A program made the position numbers and the translations under genes. Below are positions 55,303 through 64,000 of a stretch of 64,000 nt of DNA, one piece after another (the first letter of the stretch is position 1; each line of letters opens with the position of its first letter). Origin of the DNA: Litoditis marina (lineage: Eukaryota; Nematoda; Chromadorea; Rhabditida; Rhabditidae); the NCBI GenBank assembly GCA_964036275.1, contig OZ038438.1, forward strand, positions 7,756,978 to 7,820,977, given 5' to 3'. Under the pieces are notes generated by a model. The model was not told the DNA's origin. It made no database searches and saw nothing but the letters and a program-made list of their open reading frames with translations.

Positions 55303-57899
55303 GGCTCCCCCTCTCTCTCCCTCTCTCTTTCGACTCTTTGCGAGCCCAGATATAGAGAAATTAGATATAGAGATATAGATTTGTGTTGGTAGAGAGACAT
55401 GACCTAAATAATCCTTCAATTGTTTTTAGAATGATAAGTTCAATGTAGGTGATACAGTATAACTCCATGTTAAAATTACCCAATTTTCAGATATCCCTTG
55501 TTTGCGAGAATTGCAGTCAAATTAGCTCAATTGGTAAGTGCGTTAGTTTTTCTCGTGGTTGCAATTCAGACCAGTTCAAACTCAAAATGTTAGCTTTCAA
55601 TTATGGTCCTAAGTCCTAATAATAGAACTTAAAACTAACTTAGATGACTTATCAATTAGAGACTTGAAACTTTCATGTTCAGTAATTTTTTGTGGGTATC
55701 TAAATGAATCACGTCTTCTGTTTGCACTTGTACACGTGAACTGTTATTGGTATTACTGTATTCTCTATTTTTGTACGAGTTTTTATTTTCGGTGAAACCA
55801 CACACTCGATACTCATTAGCCATTGAAGCTGTCTGTCGAATATCGCGTTTATAAATGGTGTATCAACAATTAGTTGAGCTTGTTTTTAGCAGCATCGGGC
55901 ATTCATCGTGTTTATTGTATATTAATTTCAATTTTCTAGTTTTTCTACTGATTTAATGTTATTGTTTTAGATACTGGGGGCGGCCATATTGGGCTTGGTT
56001 CTCGGGCCGATGCGCGGATCCACTTTTCACGATTTCGTTATTCGAACAAACACGGAATGGCAAGGTACTGTTTATTCCATAGTTTTCATACAACCATTCC
56101 ACTTCCTACAATCAAGCAACAGCACTCTGTATCAGAACACACCCTATATTTTGAGTGGTGGTAACAACCGCAATTAACTAAGACTCTCCCGCGGAAACCT
56201 ACTTCTTAGACTAAGCCAGTATGTTACCAGACTGACCCGTTTTACTACAGGTGTGGTTGTCGGAATAGTCTCGTGTTGGTCCATTCTCACGGCAATTCTG
56301 CTCATCACCAGTTTTCTGGCCAACAGTGTTCATGCGTGGAGGAAACTGGTGAGTATGGACGTTTTCTCATAACTCAGTCGTGTATAGAAATCTTTTCTCT
56401 CAGAGGGGGACCCGTTTTATGCTGTCTGGCTCCGCTGTGGTTGTAGTTTCCGTTGCTTGCCGGTAGGAAAACTAGTTTGGACACGGCAGAGATCAAACTA
56501 CAACGATAATCGGTCACTCCGTAAATGTCTAGAGAGTTATTGTGAAAAACTAAAACGTATTGTAAATTGTAGCTTTTACCATCTGGTAATGCTTCTATTT
56601 GTTTCCGACCTACACTATACTGTTAGTCAACCGCACAATCACGCGAACCATGTTAAACACAGCAGAACTAAGAAACGTACAATTACAAAGTGCGCTGTGT
56701 CTCATTGGAATGCTAACTCTACGTGAGAATTCGTTTGACTAATATACTAGTAGCATCAGTCCAGTCGGTCTTCAACATCCTGATGTATGTATATTAAAAA
56801 CCATGTAGAGATGTGACGTAAGAATAAAAAGAGTCGTGTCTCTGTGTGCATGTAGGAGTGCACGTGTTGGCAAGTGAACCCTGTTTCAGGATGCGCACAT
56901 CAACCTGATAGGTATTCTGGCGTACTTCGTCGCCTCTTTTCTGGAGGCATACTATGCTGCCTGCTACCCGCCCAACGGGCCAAGAATCAATCTAGTCTGC
57001 CATCGAGCAGAGTGGATCATTGCTACGGTACCGATTATAGGGCTCGCCCTTCTTAAAGTTACTCATAAATTAAACTATAGTTCGTTTCAACCATCGATAG
57101 CAGCCAGTTACAGTATATTTTAGTGGGCGGAGTCAATTGTATTGGAAAGTTTCCAATAGCGATCAGCCTAATCAAAATTGTGCACCAGCTGGGTATTGAA
57201 CTCAGCTGGGATAGGTGGTGCGGCGCCCACAAGCAGCCGGCCATCTGAACATGTTGGCCCAAACTAAAAACAGTGATATCAAACCATCTTTTCTGGCCGT
57301 TGTTCAATGCTTATTTTATAACACAAAACGTGGTTCAAATTACTCCCCGATCATGTGGGAATCTTTTGAAAACAAAAAAGTTGCAAAAATCCTAAAATAA
57401 CCAGTTTTCGAATTTTTATTTGCAATGAAAACACTGGCAAGCTGCCAGATCAGTCGCCTGCAATGTAGGGCGCGCTCGGCCAGCATGGCTGACTGCTATC
57501 GATGGGTGAAACGAACTATATATGAATAGGATTAATGGAGAGAAGAAAGTGGTACGTTTCGCCTCTATCCCAGCCTTCACGGTGTATGTTGGCATGGGCC
57601 GCGGTGTTTGTAGTTTGAGCCCGTTACTTTTTGGCTGATGCCGTAAATTGTGGTCTGTCAAACAGTTTTTCAAACACAACGAGCTCAACTCAAACATGAA
57701 TGAACATCATATATAAAAGTGATAGTTCTCCTGCTCTACATTGAGTGCATACTTCATTTCTGAAAAAAAAAGCAATGGGAATATATTGAAACCCATATTT
57801 CAATGGTGTTTGTTGTTTCAGATACTGTGCTTCATCAATATAGTTTTATACGTGATCGATTTCGCCATGTCCTGGTTCTCGGGAGTGACCATGCTCTAA
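50178..57899 (+). CDS. Four-span membrane protein with Tyr/Pro-rich N-terminus (MARVEL-like, unrecognised)
   Basis: Exons: 50178-50255, 52691-52799, 53521-53686, 53997-54108, 54483-54566, 54657-54722, 54932-55035, 55491-55533, 55971-56064, 56251-56348, 56890-57027, 57822-57899. All phases agree; 389 aa. The N-terminal 150 residues are rich in Tyr, Pro, Gly and Ala (FYWYDPAYSQ; INAAYYMGGMYNAAYLHEPY; YFGGYNYSPYAYQPQAYPGA). A basic disordered part follows (GEKRRSRGFSADPYERRQYK). Four membrane helices then lie at about 243-266, 287-312, 322-344 and 357-380, including LFARIAVKLAQLILGAAILG and GILAYFVASFLEAYYAACYP. The topology and spacing are MARVEL-like, but I cannot name the family. The first ATG lies 45 bases after a GGGTTTTCAG acceptor, fitting trans-splicing. 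The exon 3 start (53521) is the AG that keeps phase; a nearer TTTCAG at 53496 does not. An ATG at 52676 could act as an alternative first exon. Intron 1 is long (2.4 kb). Confidence 0.8.
52110..52215 (+). repeat. Copy of dispersed palindromic repeat, family A
   Basis: In intron 1 of the four-span gene: ccgctgtgtttgtagtctga, then gagataaaactatagaac. Confidence 0.6.
52905..53030. repeat. Decayed GAGAGAG hairpin repeat, related to 13236-13385
   Basis: Carries cgacgagagagtctgcaggt and cattctctcgcttgtgtagctggccaatcg-type sequence, matching the 13.3-kb element in order. The arms are less complementary here. Confidence 0.6.
55115..55340. repeat. CT microsatellite in an intron of the four-span gene
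   Basis: About 220 bp of (CT)n with CCCT interruptions between exons 7 and 8. Low-complexity open frames on both strands here are artefacts. Confidence 0.95.
56405..56530 (+). repeat. Copy of dispersed palindromic repeat, family A
   Basis: In the intron after 56348: ctccgctgtggttgtagttt, then gagatcaaactacaacgata and cggtcactcc. Confidence 0.7.
56615..56760 (+). repeat. Copy of dispersed repeat, family B
   Basis: Carries aatcacgcgaaccatgttaa, acacagcagaactaagaaac and ctctacgtgagaattcg, with an actagtag end. Same intron as the preceding family A copy. Confidence 0.7.
57565..57685 (+). repeat. Copy of dispersed palindromic repeat, family A
   Basis: In the last intron of the four-span gene: ccttcacggtgtatgttggc, then gcggtgtttgtagtttgagc. 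Confidence 0.6.
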
Positions 57900-57942
57900 G
57901 TGCACTAAGGGCTCTAAGGCTCTAAGGCTCTAAGGCTCTAAG
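57893..57942 (+). repeat. GCTCTAAG tandem repeat beginning at the stop codon
   Basis: gctctaag occurs at 57893-57900 (overlapping the TAA stop) and then four times in a row at 57911-57942. Every unit carries a TAA, so the array adds stops just after the real one. Confidence 0.85.
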
Positions 57943-59007
57943 GCCACTTCTCCTCGAGTTCATGCTCGTTCTCAGACATACCTCGTTCCGGTGGACCATT
58001 GTTATTGTTTGTTGCTCCATCTCCATCAGCTTTCACAGTCATTTGCTCACGTTCTGTGTCTTCTCGACCAACAAGGTGTACTCTTTTCTCGCAAATATAT
58101 CTAATCTCCTGCCATAGCCAATAATCACAGTTGCTACTACTTACAATAGTCCATTTGTGCTCACTCTTTCTACTTTTGATATACCACGGCTGCGGTAGTC
58201 AGTTGGAAATAAAAGACCAGTAAAAATCTTAGCTTTCGATAACAGTTCATCGAAGAGAATCGTCCAAGAATGTGCAAATGACTACCGCATCTGATACTCG
58301 TTCATCGTTTTTTCTCCGACTTTCTATCAAAGTGTGCCTTTTATAAATCGTCTGTACAACCGCGGTATTGGATTTCTTTCATCTGGTCACGTTCTTTCGT
58401 AATATGTTCAACTAGACAACATGTGATACGATATGCTCAAAATAACTTACTGCACGTTTCTAATAAGTTTACAACTTGTTATCTTTTGTGATTGACGCAG
58501 AGTTTCTATTTAAAACAATGTATATTTATGTTTGTTTTCTAGGTTGATTCTCTTTTTTCAACTCATCGTTGTTAGTGACAAAGTTCAGGTGCGAATTTCA
58601 ATGAATTCATTCTACTTCTTTTTCTATTCAGCAGTGGTACTTGAGCATTCCCTCCATCGGAACTACCACAGAAAAGTTTTATAATAATGTAAATAATAAT
58701 AATATTAATAATGATGATAATAATGATAAAATAACAAAATAAATACCAATAATAACAACAATAATGACAAAATGAAAATAATAAACTAGATCATAATAAT
58801 AATAATAACAATATGTGAATTTGTGCTCGTCTTCCATATCCCTGCCCGTCTGCCCTTATCCACTTATGCTTGTGCCCGCCCCCTATTGTTCTACATGAGC
58901 AGTAGAATTCGGTCTTCTATATTCATAAGCACAATCAAGAATAGCATGCTATACTCCTACTGCCAGTAACCCCTATTTTCCTGTTTCTACAGAAACAACT
59001 GAGAATA
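57900..59007. other. Intergenic region, four-span gene to LRR gene
   Basis: Holds the 3' UTR of the four-span gene (an AATAAA lies at 58207-58212), an AT-rich trinucleotide-like tract (about 58680-58812, many aataat units) and the LRR promoter. No further gene is seen. Confidence 0.5.
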
Positions 59008-62000
59008 ATGGCGAGCATATCCACCTTTTTCATTGCATTCCTGCCTATTGTGACTTCACATAGTCTGTTCAGCATCACTATTCACCAATGTAGACGGTTA
59101 GTTATTTGAATATTTTGGTTGACAATTGACAGTTGTCGTTATCGGCACAGAGTAGAGGGTTCGCTTCTTCCACAGCATATTTCTATTTGTAGTTTGATCC
59201 GACCGGTTTCTGTCAACTATTCTTTTTGAGATATAACTACCACGATAGTTGGATCACTCCCTATAGAAACGCAGTACGCAGTACTTCTTCAGAGTTTTTA
59301 CACAATTTGGCATTGAAGAATTTTTTTCGAAAAAAAGATAGTTGAAGTGGTTGTTTTGTTTGTAGCCAATGAACTGAACCAGTGATATGCTATTAGCCAA
59401 TTGCACAGTCACGTTGAACATGTTAAACACAGCATAACTCAGAAACGTGCAACAACAAAATGCACGATACCTCATCAGAATTCCAACTTTACGTGACTAT
59501 TCAACTTATTTCTAGTGTACTGTTCAGGTATTCGTTCTCGAACCGTCCCTCTCAAGACTGCTCAGATCTGAATCTGACAAAAGCCCCGAGGCTATTCAGT
59601 GATGTCATTGTGCTCAATCTATCCAATAATACATTGAACCACGTAGAATCTTTTCCCAACTCGTACGGTTCACTCATTTCCTTGCGAATGGACTACTGCC
59701 AAATAGAGAAACTCGACATTCAGGTACGTCCGCCACGTTTGTTAATGACCTTAATTTTGCGGATTTGGTTGTGATTATTGAGATAGTACGCAATTGAAAA
59801 ATTGGGAACGTTCTGCTAGATAGGTCAAAGTGTGTTAATAGATTTTTTTTCTGTTTATTTCAAGTTTAAATAAAGAATGTATTGTACTTTGTTCAACTTG
59901 AACTCTGTCGAATTTGATTAGATGTTCATTGCTCATAGAAGAAACCCTTTCAGGCTCTATCTCAGCTCCGAAACCTGAAAAACTTGGATGTATCTCATAA
60001 TCTCATTAGGCATTTGGTGTTCTCCACGAACAATAAAGGTCTCATCACCTTAAATTTATCGCACAATAGACTGAGGTAGGTCCTGTTTGTTTCTAGTAGA
60101 TGAAATTGGATCTCACGCTAAGAAAAACGCTTCCGTCTAGATATTTTCGGAGAGTAAACAATGTTTGCATGATTTCCTGACACTACGCCCGCAGGCTATG
60201 AACGTAATCAAATTATGTCAATTGAGTATGATCAAATTTAGTATTGCAATAGATATGACAAATATGTTGTTGATTCACGTAAGAGAAATGAGAGTAAGAT
60301 CACGAACTTTTATCGTGCCTCAGAAGTTTCAAGTATGGGCAAAATCCACAGAAAACACAAACGTTGAGTACTTACTCACTGAAGTCAATTGACTTCTCTG
60401 AGAGATGGAGTATGGGATGACCTCATACGTTAATTCCATTGTGCTCCAGATATCTGCCCGACCTTTCATCTCTGACGTCATTACGACTTATTGATCTATC
60501 CTTCAATCGACTGACCGTTATCCAACCTCGTTTTCTGCCTCCAAATATTGAGTCTCTGCGATTGACGGGAAACCAAGTGACACATCTCAAACAATGGCCT
60601 TTTCTTCTCAAACTGCAGGTAAACTGACGCCGAGCCAATTATGTTTTGCAACGAGAACGTGTGATTTTGGTTGGCAAAATATTATGATTAAATGTCTGTT
60701 TGTGGTTTGAGTAACCATTGTTATGTTGAAATCTCTGCGAGAGCAGTCCAACTAGAAGATGATAGGGTGATTAAATCATCTGCATCCCCATAACCTACGA
60801 TTATACGAAATACGAATCAACTAGTTTTGTAGTTTGATATCCGAACCTCTGAGTTCTTCTGTGTCAGTTGGCGTGAGATTTCGAGCGGTGTTCATATATA
60901 GCTGGCGAGTTGGAGGCAACAATTAGCGCATTGCTGAGAAGAGACCTACTTGTGTCATAGTAACAATTGTCTCTTTCTCTGCCTGCTATATGATCCTCAA
61001 GTAGACTCATTGGCACCGTCTGGCCCCTCTTCAACCAATAATTGTTTGCTATTATTCTCTCGTTATGCACTGATGATTCCATTTGGGGTGAAAACATGAC
61101 CATTAATTTCAGTTTGAACGTTTTTTTGCATTCGGGAAAAGTGTCTCGGGTGGAGTGACAAGTTAAAAGCATTTGGGGTGAACGACTGATTGATTACATG
61201 TTGCAGATTTTGTAGACCATGTTGTTTCTTGAACCGGGAGCTTATTCTATTTACCGATTTACTGCAAACGACAGTGTTGTTTTGATCTAGACGTAGTTTT
61301 TCTTATTGCGGGGGTTTGGTGAAAAAAGTTCATAGCCATAATACATTCGAGCTCTAGGAAAGAAACTAGGTGGCTGGTTAGCGGAAAATGAATAATTTGG
61401 TCAATTGGAGTGAAAAACCATAGCCAAAACGATGTATCTTTTAGTTGGTAGAAGAATAATTGATGAGCTTTTTGCATTGATACGGAGTCGGCATTTCTTT
61501 TGTTTGTCACATTTCCAATGCTAATGAGTAGCAGATGCTCGTTTGACTGACATTATATTCTACGGCAAAAAATGGATGAACAATAAAACAGAAACATTCT
61601 GGGTTTTCTGACAGTAAACGCTCAGTTTTCAACCAATCACAGTCCGAACTCGAGAAAATTCAACTCTAAACTAAGCACTCTTCGGAAAAACTGCTAAGGT
61701 GCAGTTTTCTTCCAATTTAGTATTTCGTTGTTGGCAGCTCAAATTTGAGTACGATCGATGTGGAAATATGGATTAACGTTATGAACCACACTAATCAATA
61801 GATTAACAGGATAGTAGGAAAAGTTTTAATTATTTACATTCATTTTAGGAACTCGATGTTGCATTCAATCCGCTCAGTTGTGAGTGTTCCCTGTGGAAGT
61901 TCGTTGTTTGGGCGGAAGGTATGTTAGTTATGTAGGGCTAAGTGTTATTTATTGGCTCTACATGTATTATTTTATTGGAGTTTCATACGTATTCCACACA

Positions 62001-64000
62001 TGAGTCTATTCAGTTTCAGCCACAAAGAGCATGCATTCCATTGAAGTCAGTTCACTTGAATTGACTTTACTTGTTTCTTATAGTTCAGTGTTCCAGTAGT
62101 ATTGTTTGCAGGCCTTGCTCTTTTCGATAGCTCCACTCTTCCCTGTCGAAAACCTGTGAGCTTGCGAAAGAACTCACTTGGTGAGGTAAGTTGTAGTAGC
62201 CGGGAACTCGGTATCATACACTAGTGCTCGTATCTTTAAAGAAAGCCAATATGGTTCGTATTGCTCCATCCATACCGTTGCCTTGTAGTTCGATCCCGCG
62301 AATGTGTGGTCGGAATTCGTGAATTGTAGTTTGTTCAATTACAAACTATAACTCTGCTATGGGCATCAATATTACTGCGAGAGAAAGAGAGAGAAAGAGA
62401 GAGAGGATTTTTGAGGTGACGCAGGTTGATTGTAAGAGCCGTATTCATGAAAATGGCATCAGGCAAAATCGTCAGTGGTTCTTTATAATACTGGTAGACG
62501 TAGCATTTCTCTTCCTTTCTGTGCGGTTTTCATCTTCCTACCCGAAAAACGTTTGTTCTTGTAGTTTGTGCAGAGAACTCGTGCCTCTGCTCTCTCTCTT
62601 AGTCTCATTGATGTGTCCAATATGGCATATTGCACGTTGAGTGGCGTTCATTTGTCACCCTTATTACGTTAAATTAATTCGTGACAGAAGCTAATGGTGC
62701 GCGAGATATTAATGTCATCCCACGCTGATCCCAGATAGGTCCAGGATACGGCTAAATTCATCTTGGGCGTATGCAATTCTCTAGTAAGCGAGAAAATCTC
62801 CGTTCGGTTTTTTGCGGTGTCAACTTGGTTAGACGGCAAGAAGCGATCATCTAGAATCACCCATGAAGGAGTATACTACTATAGGGTTTGAGCGTTCTAA
62901 AGCAAGCCTATACGAATGTGGCCCGATCCCTCTGTGTTTGTAGTTTCAGTTCTTTTCCGTCGACACACGTAATTTTCGGTTTGTATCGACATCAAACTAC
63001 AAACTTAGGTCAGTCCCATCGACCACAATTGGAGTTGTTCTTTGTGTTGTTCCATAGATCTCAATATCTTCCTGTCATGCGCAACGTTCTAAACAGCGAG
63101 AGAAGCGGAAATGAATTTGTGAGAATATCGGTTGTTGTCTGTTTGCTATACAAATTGTGTGACTTGACTTCTCAGGGCGCTAATTAGCATGAGAATAATA
63201 CCTCTCAGCAGTGAGAGTCTGGCACTAGTTACCATCCAGACACTTTCCTTATTATAGCTTCACAGGCAAGTAGAAGAGAAGAGCGGGGAGGAAAATAATT
63301 CTTTTCGGTGTATTCAAAAAGTTGCTGCACTTTGCTCACGTAGGTTTAGTTACGGTAAATAGAAACATAATTTGGGACTCGTTGCCTTGGTTTTGTAAGC
63401 CTAAAAAACATGGAGTGGAAAGGCATCTTGACCTAAATTTCGGTATTTACCGGACAATCAACAATTAGTCTGTCAGTAACTGTGTTTCCCTTCGGAGAGT
63501 AGTTCAGTTTCTCGTTTATTCGAGAATGGGTAGCTATACTAGAAGTAAATTGAATGGCCACGTAAAATTGGCATTCTAATGAGGAATCGTGCACTTTGTC
63601 ATTGCACGTTTCTGAGTTCTGCTGTGTTTAACATGTTCCACGTGACTGTGGAATTGACTGACAGTATAGATGGAATGATCGCCTCCATTCGTTCACTGTC
63701 CAAGCAGCCAAAGAACCAAAAGTTCGGGGGGGGGGGGGAAGAACCAGAACTGACCACAGGATTTTCTTTGTTTGGCGCATTAGGGCTGCAAAGTGACATC
63801 ATAGCGCATTAGTAATTCTCAAAAAAATGGACCCCTCGAAAACTCAGCTGAATGACGTGTCCCTTGTACTTGCATTATAAAAGTAGAAAAAAAACACGAA
63901 AAACCGCGAATAATAGACGAGAGGTCACATGTTGACAGTATTTAATGTACACATTGAAGTGTTTCATTTTCTCGAATTTTCGTTATTGTTATGCAGGCTG
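59008..64000 (+). CDS. Secreted or membrane leucine-rich-repeat protein, 5' part (runs off right edge)
   Basis: Exons 59008-59096, 59528-59723, 59954-60075, 60450-60618, 61849-61918 and 62112-62185 join in phase for the first 240 residues. A following exon may begin at 63997 after a TTATGCAG acceptor. The start MASISTFFIAFLPIVTSHS is a signal peptide. About seven LRRs follow: VIVLNLSNNTLNHVESF; LRMDYCQIEKLDI; LKNLDVSHNLIRHLVF; LITLNLSHNRLRYLP; LRLIDLSFNRLTVI; IESLRLTGNQVTHLK; LQELDVAFNPL. A C-terminal cap SCECSLWKFVVWAE comes next, with a later Cys in STLPCRKP. Extracellular LRR proteins of this type act in adhesion, epithelial matrix and neuronal guidance; the particular family is not clear. 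A TTTCTACAG acceptor 15 bases before the ATG fits trans-splicing. Introns carry several family A and B repeats. Confidence 0.85.
59155..59270 (+). repeat. Copy of dispersed palindromic repeat, family A
   Basis: In LRR intron 1: ctatttgtagtttgatccga, then gagatataactaccacgata and ggatcactccctat. Confidence 0.65.
59395..59520 (+). repeat. Copy of dispersed repeat, family B
   Basis: In LRR intron 1: cagtcacgttgaacatgtta, then aacacagcataactcagaaa and ccaactttacgtgact. It ends just before the exon 2 acceptor. Confidence 0.75.
62230..62365 (+). repeat. Copy of dispersed palindromic repeat, family A
   Basis: ccataccgttgccttgtagttcgatcccg-type left end and a caattacaaactataactc right end, in the LRR intron after 62185. 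Confidence 0.55.
62895..63020 (+). repeat. Copy of dispersed palindromic repeat, family A
   Basis: aaagcaagcctatacgaatg, then ctctgtgtttgtagtttcag and catcaaactacaaacttagg. Confidence 0.7.
63538..63680 (-). repeat. Copy of dispersed repeat, family B (inverted)
   Basis: Reads in the opposite orientation to the other three copies: actagaagtaaattgaatgg, gcacgtttctgagttctgct, gtgtttaacatgttccacgt. Confidence 0.75.

Noticed and set aside
55085..55419. Open frames rich in Arg-Glu or Ser-Leu
   Set aside because: They are translations of a CT/GA microsatellite in an intron, on either strand.
55510..55580. tRNA-like A-box sequence (ttagctcaattggtaagtgcg) followed by a gttcaaactc B-box-like motif
   Set aside because: The first part is the end of a coding exon of the four-span gene (residues KLAQL and the GTAAGT donor), and no tRNA arms pair.
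57893..57942. Possible telomere-like repeat (contains CTAAGG)
   Set aside because: The unit is GCTCTAAG, not the nematode TTAGGC telomere repeat, and it is only a few units long.

Overview
The window is nuclear DNA of a nematode. The genes are split into many short exons bounded by GT...AG introns with the short U-rich TTTCAG type of acceptor. Several start codons sit directly behind such an acceptor with no upstream donor, as expected for spliced-leader trans-splicing. The best family matches are worm genes. From memory, csnk-1 and ced-12 are neighbours on C. elegans chromosome I, and spt-16 and aha-1 are also on chromosome I. The window therefore looks like a chromosome-I-type block of a rhabditine (perhaps parasitic) nematode; the species cannot be named from the sequence alone.

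Layout. 1-4053 (minus): the ABHD5/ABHD4-type alpha/beta hydrolase gene (nine exons, complete), followed head-to-tail by the 5' end of spt-16 (FACT subunit), which runs off the left edge. 5494-6458 (plus): mitochondrial ribosomal protein L43, convergent with aha-1. 6533-9864 (minus): aha-1, the ARNT-type bHLH-PAS factor (eight exons). 13735-16229 (minus): 5-formyltetrahydrofolate cyclo-ligase (MTHFS). 17248-23492 (minus): ced-12/ELMO (18 exons). 24977-28614 (minus): csnk-1, casein kinase 1 gamma (ten exons). 32949-37344 (minus): a CCDC102-like coiled-coil gene. 37345-50177 is a long, repeat-rich stretch with only weak gene candidates. 50178-57899 (plus): a gene for a protein with a Tyr/Pro-rich N-terminus and four membrane spans. 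59008 to the right edge (plus): the 5' part of an extracellular leucine-rich-repeat protein.

For the seven complete conserved genes (ABHD5, mrpl-43, aha-1, MTHFS, ced-12, csnk-1 and the four-span gene) I assembled exon models by hand. Every junction keeps phase, and where a family length is known the product matches it closely. The genes are mostly unrelated housekeeping and signalling functions: chromatin transcription, lipid droplet regulation, mitochondrial translation, bHLH-PAS transcription, folate metabolism, Rac activation/engulfment and membrane-anchored CK1. I see no pathway cluster.

Between and inside the genes lie many palindromic repeats: foldback elements, a dispersed family with a TTTGTAGTTTGATC core (more than a dozen copies), a second dispersed family (four copies), CT microsatellites and several isolated perfect hairpins. 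I found no convincing new biological system. The items most worth checking are an exon-like open segment on the opposite strand inside a ced-12 intron, a duplicated 60-bp acceptor segment beside a possible membrane-protein gene at 41-42.5 kb, the unfamiliar four-span protein, and the foldback element sitting next to the aha-1 start.
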